Of a DNA stretch of 64,000 nucleotides, positions 31,234 to 40,470 are shown piece by piece. Position 1 is the stretch's first letter. Each line of letters opens with the position of its first letter. The position numbers and the translations under genes were made by a program. Source of the stretch: Microbacterium sp. SMR1 (GTDB lineage Bacteria; Actinomycetota; Actinomycetes; Actinomycetales; Microbacteriaceae). The notes beneath the pieces are model-generated. The model worked only from the letters and a program-made list of their open reading frames with translations. It was not told where the DNA came from and ran no database searches. The stretch spans positions 987,797 to 1,051,796 of the forward strand of contig NZ_QMBN01000002.1 of the NCBI RefSeq assembly GCF_003289625.1, read 5' to 3'.

Positions 31234-32433
31234 TTAGGAGAAGAGGCGCTGGAGGCGCTGAATGCCCTCGAGCAGCTGCTCGTCACCGAGCGCGTACGAC
31301 AGGCGCAGGTAGCCCGACGGGCCGAAGGCCTCGCCGGGCACGACGGCGACCTCGGCCTGCTCGAGGATCAGGTCGGCGAGCTCGAGACTCGTGTTCGCCT
31401 CGACGCCGCCCCAGGAGCGTCCGAGGAGTCCGGTGACGTCGGGGTAGACGTAGAACGCCCCGAGGGGGTTGGGGACCTCGACGCCGGGGATCTTCGCGAG
31501 CTCCTCGACGATGAGCCGGCGCCGACGGTCGAAGGCCAAGCGCATCTCCTCGACCTCGGTCTGCGGGCCGGTGAGTGCGGCAAGGGCCGCGCGCTGCGCG
31601 ACGTTGTTGACGTTGGAGCTGAGGTGCGACTGCAGGTTTCCGGCGAGCTTCATGGCGTCGGCGGGGCCGACCATCCAGCCCACGCGCCATCCGGTCATGG
31701 CGTAGGTCTTGGCGACACCGTTGACCAGGATCGTTTGACCCGCGAGCTCGGGCACGGCCTCGACGATCGAGACCGCGCGGACGCCTTCGTAGACGAGGTT
31801 CTGGTAGATCTCGTCGCTGATGACCCAGATGCCGTGCTCAAGAGCCCACTGGCCGATCGCCGCGGTCTCCTCGGGCGTGTACACCGACCCCGTCGGGTTG
31901 GAGGGCGAGACGAAGACGAGCACGGTGGTGCGCTCGGTGCGCGCGGCCTCGAGCTGCTCGACGGTGACCTTGTACTCCTGGTCTGCGCCGGCGAAGACCT
32001 CGACCGGGATGCCGTCGGCCAGGGCGATCGCTTCGGGATAGGTGGTCCAGTACGGCGCGGGCAGCAGCACCTCGTCGCCGGGGTTCACGACCGTCTGGAA
32101 GGCCTGGTACACCGACTGCTTGCCGCCGTTGGTCACGATGACCTGCGAGGGCTGGACCTCGAGGCCCGAGTCGCGCAGCGTCTTGGCGGCGATCGCCTCG
32201 CGCAGCACGGGGAGGCCGGCGGCGGGGGTGTACCGGTAGTTGGCCGGGTCGGCGAGGGCGTGCTGAGCGGCCTCGACGATGAACTGCGGCGTCGAGAAGT
32301 CGGGCTCGCCCGCGGCGTACGAGATGACCGGCCGGCCGGCGGCCTGCAGGGCCTTGGCCTTGGCGTCGACCTTGAGGGTCGCCGACTCGGCGATGGCGGA
32401 GAGCTTGCGGGACAGCGGTGCGCGTTCGGTCAC
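31234..32433 (-). CDS. Aspartate aminotransferase, class I/II PLP enzyme
   Basis: The 399-residue enzyme shows the aspartate-transaminase-type motifs [53 protein letters not shown], the PLP-binding Lys in [16 protein letters not shown], and [11 protein letters not shown]. It exchanges amino groups between aspartate and 2-oxoglutarate. The GTG start at 32433 is preceded by TACTCT at six bases and no spaced Shine-Dalgarno sequence, so the mRNA is probably leaderless. An 18-bp inverted repeat overlaps its -35 region. Confidence 0.92.
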   Translation of the reverse strand: MTERAPLSRKLSAIAESATLKVDAKAKALQAAGRPVISYAAGEPDFSTPQFIVEAAQHALADPANYRYTPAAGLPVLREAIAAKTLRDSGLEVQPSQVIVTNGGKQSVYQAFQTVVNPGDEVLLPAPYWTTYPEAIALADGIPVEVFAGADQEYKVTVEQLEAARTERTTVLVFVSPSNPTGSVYTPEETAAIGQWALEHGIWVISDEIYQNLVYEGVRAVSIVEAVPELAGQTILVNGVAKTYAMTGWRVGWMVGPADAMKLAGNLQSHLSSNVNNVAQRAALAALTGPQTEVEEMRLAFDRRRRLIVEELAKIPGVEVPNPLGAFYVYPDVTGLLGRSWGGVEANTSLELADLILEQAEVAVVPGEAFGPSGYLRLSYALGDEQLLEGIQRLQRLFS

Positions 32434-32439
32434 CCTTCG

Positions 32440-32471
32440 AGAGTAGCGGCGTGGTCCACCGAATGGTGGAC
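32440..32471 (-). promoter_or_regulatory. Leaderless promoter and operator-like inverted repeat of the aminotransferase gene
   Basis: On the minus strand TACTCT (32445-32440) lies six bases before the GTG. GTCCACC-GAAT-GGTGGAC (32454-32471) is a perfect 7-bp inverted repeat centred about 30 bases upstream of the start, so a bound protein would block the -35 region. The regulator is unknown. The repeat also lies 57 bp from the divergent ABC ATPase gene. Confidence 0.55.
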
Positions 32472-32527
32472 GGGGATCGACCGGATGACCCCTGCCGCAC
32501 GGACGGCGGAACCGGCACGCTGGAGGC

Positions 32528-33424
32528 ATGACCACGAGAGCGAGCACACCGACCGTCGTGCGCGGCCTGACCAAGAGATACGGCGACGTGACGGCCGTCG
32601 ACGACGTGAGCTTCGACGTACCCGCCGGGGGCGTGTTCGCGTTCCTCGGGACGAACGGGGCCGGCAAGTCCACGACGATCGGGGCGCTCACCACGGTGAT
32701 CGAGCCGGATGCCGGTCGGCTCGAGGTTGCCGGTCACGACGTGCGCTCCGACGGTGACGCCGTGCGCCGCGCGATCGGCGTCGTCTTCCAGGACTCGCTC
32801 CTCGATTCCGCCCTCACCGTGCGCGAGAACCTGACGGTGCGGGCGCGTCCGTACCTCGGCTCGACGGCGGCGATCCGCGACCGCATCGACCGCCTCGCCG
32901 AGATCATCGACCTGGGCGAGTTCATCGACCGTCGCTACGGCCGGCTCTCGGGCGGGCAGCGTCGCCGCGCCGACATCGCCCGCGCGCTGCTCCACGACCC
33001 GGAGATCGTCTTCCTCGACGAGCCGACGACGGGACTCGATCCCGCGAGCCGGCAGATGGTGTGGCGGACGATCCATGAGCTGCGCGAGCGCGCCGGTCTC
33101 ACCGTGTTCCTCACGACGCATTACCTCGAGGAGACGGAAGAGGCCGACCAGGTCTGCATCATCGACCGCGGGCGGATCGTCGCCGACGGCACTCCTGCGC
33201 AGCTGCGGGCGCGGTACAGCTCCAGCATCCTGTCGCTCGTCACGGCCGACGGCGACGAGCGCATCGCGGTGGCGGATGCCGCCGAAGCCCGCCGCATCCT
33301 CGCCGAACGGGGCGACGCGGTGCTCGACTTCGAGTTCCGTCATGGACGCATGGACGACGTCTTCCTGGCCCTCACCGGACAGGCGGCGGCGGGGGAGACA
33401 GGAACAGGGGAGGCGCCGCGATGA
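32528..33424 (+). CDS. DrrA-type ABC transporter ATPase
   Basis: The 298-residue ATPase has Walker [10 protein letters not shown], signature [12 protein letters not shown], Walker [13 protein letters not shown], switch His in LTTHYLEE, and the C-terminal extension ending in [15 protein letters not shown] that is typical of DrrA drug exporters. It is coupled (ATGA) to the permease gene and followed by a two-component pair in the same direction, so the kinase may sense the transporter's substrate. The substrate is not known. Confidence 0.93.
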   Translation: MTTRASTPTVVRGLTKRYGDVTAVDDVSFDVPAGGVFAFLGTNGAGKSTTIGALTTVIEPDAGRLEVAGHDVRSDGDAVRRAIGVVFQDSLLDSALTVRENLTVRARPYLGSTAAIRDRIDRLAEIIDLGEFIDRRYGRLSGGQRRRADIARALLHDPEIVFLDEPTTGLDPASRQMVWRTIHELRERAGLTVFLTTHYLEETEEADQVCIIDRGRIVADGTPAQLRARYSSSILSLVTADGDERIAVADAAEARRILAERGDAVLDFEFRHGRMDDVFLALTGQAAAGETGTGEAPR

Positions 33425-34296
33425 AGACCGTGCAGGCGTACGTCGGGCGCAATCTCCGACTGTTCTACCGGGACCCGCTCGGGGTGTTCTTCTCGCTCAC
33501 CGGCGCCCTGGTGGTGTTCCTCCTCTACGCCCTGTTCCTCGGCCAGATGCAGGTGGACTCGCTCGCCGCGACTCCGGGGTTCGATGCCGACGCCGCCCGC
33601 GACTTCGTCGACTCGTGGATGTTCGCCGGGGTCGTGGCCGTCGCCGCCGTCACGACGCCGCTCGGCGCGCTGTCGACGTTCGTCGAGGATGCCGCGTCCG
33701 GACGGTTCCGCGACTTCCTCGTCTCGCCGGTGCGCCGCGCGCAGCTCGTGCTCGGCTACCTCGGGTCGGCGTTCATCATCGGTTTGATCACCACGCTGAT
33801 CGTGCTCGCCGTCGCGCTGGCCTACCTCGGGCTCACCGGGCGGACGCTCCCCGACGCCGGGCAGATCATCCGCATCGTGCTGTGGACCGTCCTCTCGGTG
33901 GCCGCCTACACGGCGCTCTGGGCGTTCGTGGTGTCGTTTCTTCGCACGAGCGGGTCGTACTCGGGACTGTCGACCCTCGTGGGAACCCTGACCGGCTTCG
34001 TCGCGGGTGCGTACATCCCCGTCGGCTCGTTCCCCGACGCCGTTCGGGATGCCGTCGGCGTGCTCCCGTTCGCGCAGTCGGCGATGCTCGTGCGGCGCGA
34101 GTTCGCCGCCGATCCGCTCGATCGCCTCGCGGGCGGGGCGCCGGGCGCGGTCGAGGAGCTCAGCCGCATCTACGGGCTCGACCTGCAGGTGGGGTCGGCG
34201 ACGGTACCGGTCTGGGTCGCGGCGGTCGTGCTCGCTGTCGTGGCCGTGGCGTTCACGGTGCTCGCCGCGGCCCGCATCCGCTCGCGCATCCGCTGA
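33421..34296 (+). CDS. ABC-2-type (DrrB-like) permease
   Basis: The 291-residue protein has six transmembrane helices. The N-terminal VGRNLRLFYRDPLGVFFSL and the SGRFRDFLVSPVRRAQLVLG stretch are hallmarks of ABC-2 permeases. It pairs with the ATPase at 32528-33424. A histidine kinase gene begins 16 bp after its stop. Confidence 0.9.
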   Translation: MKTVQAYVGRNLRLFYRDPLGVFFSLTGALVVFLLYALFLGQMQVDSLAATPGFDADAARDFVDSWMFAGVVAVAAVTTPLGALSTFVEDAASGRFRDFLVSPVRRAQLVLGYLGSAFIIGLITTLIVLAVALAYLGLTGRTLPDAGQIIRIVLWTVLSVAAYTALWAFVVSFLRTSGSYSGLSTLVGTLTGFVAGAYIPVGSFPDAVRDAVGVLPFAQSAMLVRREFAADPLDRLAGGAPGAVEELSRIYGLDLQVGSATVPVWVAAVVLAVVAVAFTVLAAARIRSRIR

Positions 34297-34312
34297 GGGG
34301 CAGGATGGGAGC

Positions 34313-35488
34313 GTGATCAGTCGCAGCTGGGTGGATGTCGCCGTCGGTGTCGTGCTCGCCCTCGGCGTGGGCATCCTCGCAGCCGCGGGCGAGACGGACC
34401 GGCTGCCGTGGGCGGTCGCGGGCCTGGTGCTCCTGCTCGCGGCGTATCTGATCGCGCGGCCCTCCGCCGGCGCGGAGGATCCCCGGCGCTTCGCTGTGTT
34501 CCTCGCCGTCGTGACGGTCTCGATCGCAGCGATGACGTTCGGCGAGGTCTCGCTCGCGACGATGCAGGTCATCGTGTATCCGCTGGTGTGGATCTTCGCT
34601 CCGTTGCGCCGTGATGGTGTCGTGGGATCGCTTTCGGTCGGCGCCGGGATGCTCGTCGGGTATGCCGGCGGCTTCGGTTTCGCTCCCGACGCGCTGCTGG
34701 AGGCAGCTGCCGTCGCGGTGCTCTCGGTTGCGTTCTCGATCGCGATGGGGTGGTGGATCTCAGCGATCGCCGCATACGGCACCGAGCGCGCGCGCCTGCT
34801 CGACGAGCTCTCCCGGGCGCAGCAGCAGGTCGAGGCGCTCAGCCGCGACAAAGGCGCGGCCGACGAGCGGGAGCATCTGGCCCGCGAGATCCACGACACC
34901 CTCGCGCAGACCCTCGCGGGAATCGTCATGCTCGCCGAACAGGCCGGGCGGCGTTCGCGCGCGGGGGATGCAGGCGGCGCCGCGACCGCGGTCGAGCGCC
35001 TCGAGGTGGCCGCTCGCGACGCGCTTGGCGAGGCCCGTGCGATCGTCGCGCGCACCGCCGCCGTCCCCGACGACCCCGTGCTCGGCGCTGCGGTGGAGCG
35101 GCTCGCGCAACGTTTCCGTGCCGATACCGGACTGGAGATCTCGGTCGTCGACACGGCTTCCGGGGCCGATCGCGAGACGCAGGTCGTCGCGCTGCGCTGC
35201 CTGCAGGAGGCGCTGGCCAACGTGCGCAAGCACGCGGGAGCCGCGCGGGTCACGGTGGCGCTCACGCGCGAGGACGACGGCGCCCTGCGACTGGTCGTCG
35301 AGGACGACGGGCGCGGGTTCGACGTCTCGTCTCCGCGCACCGGGTACGGTCTCGACGGCATGAGCGAGCGAGTCGCACTCGCCGGGGGGAACCTCGAGAT
35401 CACGGCCGTCGCGGGTTCGGGGACGACGCTCTCCGTTCGGCTGCCCGGGTCGCCTGTGCCGAGCGCTGGCGCGGCGGTACGCGCATGA
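34313..35488 (+). CDS. Sensor histidine kinase (HisKA_3) of the DrrAB-linked system
   Basis: The 391-residue protein starts at a GTG. It has about five or six hydrophobic segments (residues 8-155), the H-box LAREIHDTLAQTLAG with H193, and ATPase motifs VEDDGRGFD and GYGLDGMSERVALAGG. The short extracellular loops suggest membrane or transporter-linked sensing. It is coupled (ATGA) to its response regulator. Confidence 0.92.
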   Translation: MISRSWVDVAVGVVLALGVGILAAAGETDRLPWAVAGLVLLLAAYLIARPSAGAEDPRRFAVFLAVVTVSIAAMTFGEVSLATMQVIVYPLVWIFAPLRRDGVVGSLSVGAGMLVGYAGGFGFAPDALLEAAAVAVLSVAFSIAMGWWISAIAAYGTERARLLDELSRAQQQVEALSRDKGAADEREHLAREIHDTLAQTLAGIVMLAEQAGRRSRAGDAGGAATAVERLEVAARDALGEARAIVARTAAVPDDPVLGAAVERLAQRFRADTGLEISVVDTASGADRETQVVALRCLQEALANVRKHAGAARVTVALTREDDGALRLVVEDDGRGFDVSSPRTGYGLDGMSERVALAGGNLEITAVAGSGTTLSVRLPGSPVPSAGAAVRA

Positions 35489-36120
35489 TCCGTCTGCTCA
35501 TCGTCGACGACCACCCGATCGTCCGGGCGGGGCTGGTCGGTCTGCTCGCCGACGAGCCCGGGTTCGAGGTGATCGCGGAGGCCGCCGACGGCGACGAGGC
35601 CGTCCGGCTCGCCACCGAGGCGCATCCCGACGTCATCCTCATGGACCTCCGGATGCCGGTGCTCGACGGCGTCGCAGCCACGGCTCGTATCGTGGCGGCG
35701 CGCGATGGGGCCGCGGGGCCGCGCGTGCTCATCCTCACGACCTACGAGAGCGACGACCAGATCCTCGCCGCCATCGAGGCCGGAGCCAGCGGCTATCTGC
35801 TGAAGGCGGCTCCACGCGAGGAGATCGTGGCGGGAATCCGGTCGGTCGCCGCCGGCCAGTCGGCTCTCTCGCCGGCCGTCGCGGTGCGTCTGGTGGAACG
35901 GATGCGGCAGCCCGAGCCGGCGGCATCCGCTCTCACTCCGCGCGAGACGGACGTGCTGCGCCTCGTCGCCGCGGGGCACGGCAACAGGCAGATCGCGGTG
36001 CAGCTCGGGATCGGCGAGTCGACCGTCAAGACGCACCTGTTGCGGGTCTACGACAAGCTCGGCGTCGACAGCCGAACCCGCGCCGTGACCCTGGCCCTCG
36101 AGCGCGGCCTGCTTCCCTGA
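35485..36120 (+). CDS. NarL-type response regulator of the DrrAB-linked system
   Basis: The 211-residue regulator has D8-D9, the phospho-acceptor D54 in VILMDLRMP, T in ILTTYES and K in YLLKAAPREE. A LuxR-type DNA-binding domain lies at about residues 145-205 (LTPRETDVLRLVAAGHGN, ESTVKTHLLRVY). It most likely controls the ABC genes with which it is cotranscribed. The palindromic element C follows 16 bp after the stop. Confidence 0.94.
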   Translation: MIRLLIVDDHPIVRAGLVGLLADEPGFEVIAEAADGDEAVRLATEAHPDVILMDLRMPVLDGVAATARIVAARDGAAGPRVLILTTYESDDQILAAIEAGASGYLLKAAPREEIVAGIRSVAAGQSALSPAVAVRLVERMRQPEPAASALTPRETDVLRLVAAGHGNRQIAVQLGIGESTVKTHLLRVYDKLGVDSRTRAVTLALERGLLP

Positions 36121-36136
36121 CCCGAGTCTCTTGTCT

Positions 36137-36203
36137 CCCCGTCGACTCGCCACGAAAGGCGGATCCGGTGGGATCCGCATCCGCAACTCATGGCGAGTCG
36201 ACG
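36137..36203. repeat. Palindromic element, copy C
   Basis: The arms CCCCGTCGACTCGCCA and TGGCGAGTCGACGA pair nearly perfectly outside. The inner arms (GCGGATC and CATCCGC) and the centre differ from the other copies. It lies between the response regulator stop and the lipoprotein gene. Together with copy D it flanks the lipoprotein gene. Confidence 0.85.
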
Positions 36204-36279
36204 ATCGTTACCGGGTTGTCACGCGCGGACGCGGGGGCTGTTCTAGCGTGGGCGGGAGGGGCGACGGGGGAGGAGCCGG

Positions 36280-37251
36280 ATGCGGATGGAGATGCGGATG
36301 CTGGCTCCGCTTGCCACGGGCGCGGCCACGCTATTGCTTCTCGCGGGGTGTGCGTCGATCCCGCTCGGCCCGCCGCCGGTCCGCGAGGTCGCGGCCGTCT
36401 CCGACACGATGTCGTGCCCGGACCTGGTCCTCAACCCGCTTCCCGGTGCCGGTCTCGTCCCTGAGGACTTCGAGGTCGTCGCGGTGCTGGAGTGCGCCAA
36501 CGGCGTGACGCGCGAGGATGCCGACGGCACCGTCGCCGGGAACGAGGTGCGGCGCTACGAGGGCGACCTCACGGAATTCCTCGACGCGATGGCGGCGCCG
36601 AGCGATCCTGGGCCGGCAGCGGTCTGCCCCGCCATCGGGTACGGCTTCCGCGCGATCTGGGCGACGGATGCGGCGGGCCGCTTCGTGCCCATGTCGTTCC
36701 CCTCGACGGCATGCGGCGGGCCGAAGGAAGAGGAGCCGCTCGCCGCGCTGGCGCGCCTCGAAGTCGTCGACCGTACGTTCTCGGATACCGTGCGCGTCGA
36801 GCTCCGCGAGGCGACAGCGGCGGGCTGCGCGACGCGTGCGGGGGTGGCTCCGCTCAACGTCCTCGGGTGGGCGCCGACCGAGACGCCTTCGGCGGTCGAG
36901 GTAGAAGTCTCCGGCGCGATGGTGTGCGTCTACCAGGCTGATGCCGCCGATGCCCTCGACGACGCCGGAACACCGACCCTCACCGGCGACGGAGGACTCT
37001 TCGCGACGGCATTCTCGCTCGACTTCCCGGAGGCGCATGTGGTTCTCACCGCGGCGGCCGGCCCCGCCACGGCCCGGGATTGCGGCGAGGCGGCATCCCG
37101 TTTCGTCGTTCTGTATCCGCGCACCGTGACGAACGCGGTGGACACGCCGGTGCCGGTGACGGTCGAGCTCGACGGCTGCCAGCGCATCATCGGCACCGAC
37201 TTCCGGGCCCGGCCCGCTTCTCCCGAGGTGATCGCCCTCCTGTCCCCCTGA
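36280..37251 (+). CDS. Lipoprotein of unknown function
   Basis: The 323-residue protein has a lipoprotein signal peptide (MRMEMRMLAPLATG... with lipobox LLAGC, acylated Cys near residue 24). The start at 36280 follows GGGGAGGAG; in-frame ATGs four and six codons on would also keep the signal. The mature part has about seven further Cys, which suggests a disulfide-stabilised extracellular domain. No family was recognised. It is bracketed by palindromic elements C and D and has no operon partner. Confidence 0.75.
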   Translation: MRMEMRMLAPLATGAATLLLLAGCASIPLGPPPVREVAAVSDTMSCPDLVLNPLPGAGLVPEDFEVVAVLECANGVTREDADGTVAGNEVRRYEGDLTEFLDAMAAPSDPGPAAVCPAIGYGFRAIWATDAAGRFVPMSFPSTACGGPKEEEPLAALARLEVVDRTFSDTVRVELREATAAGCATRAGVAPLNVLGWAPTETPSAVEVEVSGAMVCVYQADAADALDDAGTPTLTGDGGLFATAFSLDFPEAHVVLTAAAGPATARDCGEAASRFVVLYPRTVTNAVDTPVPVTVELDGCQRIIGTDFRARPASPEVIALLSP

Positions 37252-37264
37252 CCCACCGCTCTCG

Positions 37265-37330
37265 CCGTCGACTCGCCAGGAACTGCGGATGCGTGGGGTG
37301 CGGGATCCGCAGTTCGTGGCGAGTCGACCG
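37265..37330. repeat. Palindromic element, copy D
   Basis: CCGTCGACTCGCCAGGAACT and AGTTCGTGGCGAGTCGACC form the best-paired copy, with GAACTGCGGAT matching ATCCGCAGTTC exactly. It lies between the convergent lipoprotein and malate synthase genes, 13 bp beyond both stops, where it could terminate both. Confidence 0.87.
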
Positions 37331-37343
37331 GGGGTGAGGGACT

Positions 37344-38999
37344 TCAGAGGTACCTCGCGTAGGCGGGGAGGGTCAGGAACGCGGGGAACGCGGAGCCGAG
37401 CGCGACCTCGCGGAACAGGGCCGCGGCATCGTCGAAGCGGTCGCCGTCGCGGCGCTCGACCTCGGCGATGACGTCGTCGACCAGTTCGTCGACCCAGGCG
37501 CGGGTGATCGGCGTGCCGTCATCCGTCGTGCGGTCCTGGTGGATCCACTGCCAGATCTGCGAGCGGCTGATCTCGGCTGTGGCGGCATCCTCCATCAGGT
37601 CATCGATCGCGACGGCGCCGATCCCGCGCAGCCAGGCCTCGAGGTAGCGCACGGCGACGGACACGTTCGCGCGCACACCGGCGGTCGTGATCGGCAGGCC
37701 GATGTGGCAGTCGATGAGTTCGGATGCTGCGACCTCGACGTCGTCGCGCTGCCGGTCGAGCTGATTCGGGCGGTCGCCGAGCACGGCGTCGAACTCGGCG
37801 CGCGCGATCGGGATGAGGTCGGGGTGCGCGACCCACGTGCCGTCGAAACCGTCGCCGGCCTCGCGACGCTTGTCGGCGGCGACCTTCTCGAACGCGGCGC
37901 GCGTGACCTCGGGGTTCCGCCGATTGGGGATGAAGGCGCTCATTCCGCCGATCGCGTGCGCGCCCCTGCGGTGGCAGGTCTTCACGAGCAGCTCGGTGTA
38001 CGCGCGCATGAACGGCACCGTCATCGTGACCGCGCTGCGGTCGGGCAGCACGAACCGGGCCCCGCGTCCGCGGTAGTTCTTGATCATCGAGAAGATGTAG
38101 TCCCACCGTCCGGCGTTGAGACCCGCGCAGTGGTCGCGGAGAGCGAAGAGGATCTCGTCCATCTCGAACGCCGCCGGCAGCGTCTCGATCAGCACGGTCG
38201 CTCGGATGGTGCCGTGGGCCAGTCCGAGCCGTCGCTCCGTGAACGAGAAGACGTCGTCCCACAGCTGCGCCTCGGCGCTGGATTCGAGCTTGGCGAGGTA
38301 GAAGTACGGTCCCCGGCCGCTCTCGACGAGCCGGACGGCGTTGTGGAACGCATAGAGCCCGAAGTCGACGAGTGACCCGGAGGCGTCGAGGGTGCGCCCT
38401 GTGCGGTCGGTGTAGGCGAGGTGCTTCTCGGTGAGGTGCCAGCCGCGCGGGCGCATGACGATCGTCGGCGTGCGCTCGGCGGTGACGGTGTAGCGCCGCC
38501 CATCGGGACCGGTGTGCTCCAGCTCACCGCGGATCGCGTCGCGCAGCGACAGCTGCCCGCCGATGACGTTGCGCCAGGTCGGCGAGGTGGCGTCCTCCTG
38601 GTCGGCGAGCCACACGCGGGCGCCCGAATTCAGGGCGTTGATCGTCATCTTGGGATCGGTGGGTCCCGTGATCTCGACGCGGCGGTCCTCGAGGCCCGGG
38701 CCCGCACCCGCGACGCGCCACGAGTCGTCCTCGCGGATGTGCGCGGTGTCGCTGCGGAACGATGGGTCGGCCCCGTTGCCGATCTCGAAGCGGCGCCGCA
38801 TCCGGTCGGCGAGGCGGTCGTGCCGACGCCCCGCGAAGCGGTCGTGCAGCGCCGTGACGAAGTCGAGCGCGTCGGGCGTGAGGATCTCGTCGAAGCGCGG
38901 GTGCATCTCGCCGCGCACCTCGATCGCGGGTTCGTGCGTCTGCACGGGTACGGGCCCCGTCCAGGTGCGCCGCCGGCTCTGAGTCTCTGTGATGGTCAT
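37344..38999 (-). CDS. aceB: Malate synthase A
   Basis: The 551-residue enzyme has conserved MSA segments ITGPTDPKMTINALNSGA, LADQEDATSPTW, MRPRGWHLTEKH, LIETLPAAFEMDEILFALRD, GRWDYIFSMIKNY and GGMSAFIPNRR. It condenses glyoxylate with acetyl-CoA to malate in the glyoxylate shunt. The ATG at 38999 lies 32 bp after the isocitrate lyase stop, so the order is aceA then aceB on one leftward transcript. This contrasts with the divergent aceA/aceB of Corynebacterium. Confidence 0.96.
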   Translation of the reverse strand: MTITETQSRRRTWTGPVPVQTHEPAIEVRGEMHPRFDEILTPDALDFVTALHDRFAGRRHDRLADRMRRRFEIGNGADPSFRSDTAHIREDDSWRVAGAGPGLEDRRVEITGPTDPKMTINALNSGARVWLADQEDATSPTWRNVIGGQLSLRDAIRGELEHTGPDGRRYTVTAERTPTIVMRPRGWHLTEKHLAYTDRTGRTLDASGSLVDFGLYAFHNAVRLVESGRGPYFYLAKLESSAEAQLWDDVFSFTERRLGLAHGTIRATVLIETLPAAFEMDEILFALRDHCAGLNAGRWDYIFSMIKNYRGRGARFVLPDRSAVTMTVPFMRAYTELLVKTCHRRGAHAIGGMSAFIPNRRNPEVTRAAFEKVAADKRREAGDGFDGTWVAHPDLIPIARAEFDAVLGDRPNQLDRQRDDVEVAASELIDCHIGLPITTAGVRANVSVAVRYLEAWLRGIGAVAIDDLMEDAATAEISRSQIWQWIHQDRTTDDGTPITRAWVDELVDDVIAEVERRDGDRFDDAAALFREVALGSAFPAFLTLPAYARYL

Positions 39000-39031
39000 G
39001 GTCTCGTCTCCTGTGATCTGTGACGCTCGGG

Positions 39032-40339
39032 TCAGAACTGGGATGCCTCGGTCGATCCGGCCAGGGCGAGGGTGGCGCTGTCGGGGTTGAGCGCCGTCGA
39101 GAGGGCGTCGAAGTAGCCGGTGCCGGCTTCGCGCTGGTGGCGGGTGGCGGTGTAGCCGTGCGCCTCGGCGTCGAACTCCGCCTGTTGCAGCTCGACGTAC
39201 GCGCTCATTGCACGGTCGGCGTAGCCACGGGCGAGGTCGAACATCGAGTGGTTGAGGGCGTGGAATCCGGCCAGGGTGATGAACTGGAACCGGTAGCCCA
39301 GCTCGGCCAGCTCCGCCTGGAACGTCGCGATCTGCGCGTCGCTGAGGTGCCGCTTCCAGTTGAAGCTCGGCGAGCAGTTGTACGCGAGCAGCTTGCCGGG
39401 ATGCTCCGCGTGGACGGCTGCGGCGAACTCGCGGGCCAGCTCGATGTCGGGCTCGCCGGTCTCGACCCACAGCAGGTCTGCGTAGGGCGCGAACGCGAGG
39501 CCGCGCGCGATGACGGGGTCGATCCCGGCGCGGGTGCGGTAGAACCCCTCGCTCGTGCGCTCGCCGGTGAGGAAGGGGCGGTCGCGCTCGTCGACGTCGC
39601 TCGTGATGAGGTCGGCGCCCAGCGCGTCGGTCCGCGCGATCACGATCGCAGGCACGCCCGCGACATCCCCGGCGAGCCGCGCGGCATTGAGCGTGCGGAT
39701 GTGCTGAGCGGTCGGCACCAGCACCTTGCCGCCGAGGTGGCCGCACTTCTTCTCACTCGCGAGCTGATCCTCCCAGTGCGTGCCGGCGGCACCAGCGGCG
39801 ATGAGGGATGCCGCGAGCTCGTAGGCGTTCAACGGACCGCCGAACCCCGCCTCGCCGTCGGCGACGATCGGGGCGAGCCAGTCGCGGGTGCGGCCGCCCT
39901 CGGCGTGCTCGATCTGGTCCTGTCGCAGCAGCGCGTTCGAGATGCGCCGCACGACGGCGGGCACGGAGTTGGCGGGATACAGGCTCTGGTCGGGGTAGGT
40001 CTGCCCGGCGAGGTTCGCGTCGGCGGCGACCTGCCAGCCGGACAGGTAGATCGCCTTCAGGCCGGCGCGCACCTGCTGGACGGCCTGGCCGCCCGTGTAG
40101 GCCCCGAGGGCGCGGACGTACTCCTCGGTGTGGAGGAGGTTCCACAGCGACTCGGCACCCCGGCGGGCGAGGGCGGCCTCCTCACGGACGGAGCCACGCA
40201 GCCGGATGACGTCGTCTGCGCGGTACGTGCGCTCGATGCCGTCCCAGCGGGGGTCGGTCTGCCACAGCTCCTCGAGCTCGGCAGCGGTCTGAACCTGGTC
40301 GCCGGGCCGCAGCGGACCCGGAGCGGGAATCGTGGTCAT
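39032..40339 (-). CDS. aceA: Isocitrate lyase
   Basis: The 435-residue enzyme has the signature [14 protein letters not shown] with the catalytic Cys, [38 protein letters not shown] and [13 protein letters not shown]. It splits isocitrate into succinate and glyoxylate. The ATG at 40339 follows GAAGGAG (minus strand); a longer start at 40414 is unlikely. It is divergent from the RamB-like regulator across 131 bp containing a 20-bp palindrome, so it is probably under acetate or fatty-acid control. Confidence 0.97.
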   Translation of the reverse strand: MTTIPAPGPLRPGDQVQTAAELEELWQTDPRWDGIERTYRADDVIRLRGSVREEAALARRGAESLWNLLHTEEYVRALGAYTGGQAVQQVRAGLKAIYLSGWQVAADANLAGQTYPDQSLYPANSVPAVVRRISNALLRQDQIEHAEGGRTRDWLAPIVADGEAGFGGPLNAYELAASLIAAGAAGTHWEDQLASEKKCGHLGGKVLVPTAQHIRTLNAARLAGDVAGVPAIVIARTDALGADLITSDVDERDRPFLTGERTSEGFYRTRAGIDPVIARGLAFAPYADLLWVETGEPDIELAREFAAAVHAEHPGKLLAYNCSPSFNWKRHLSDAQIATFQAELAELGYRFQFITLAGFHALNHSMFDLARGYADRAMSAYVELQQAEFDAEAHGYTATRHQREAGTGYFDALSTALNPDSATLALAGSTEASQF

Positions 40340-40428
40340 CTCGGTCTCCTTCGTCAGAACGGGCGGCTCTGCCCGTCGTGGAGACCACTGTGGGCGAACT
40401 ATCGGGCGCAGCACCGCCGGGTTCGAGG

Positions 40429-40448
40429 AGAAGATCGGCCGATCTTCT
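40429..40448. promoter_or_regulatory. Perfect 20-bp palindrome, candidate RamB-type operator
   Basis: AGAAGATCGG is followed directly by its complement CCGATCTTCT in the divergent region between isocitrate lyase and the RamB-like regulator. It ends 22 bp before the regulator's ATG and lies 90 bp from the lyase start. It fits a dimeric HTH operator that could repress both genes. Binding is inferred. Confidence 0.65.
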
Positions 40449-40470
40449 GCTTTCGTGACAGAATCCCGCC

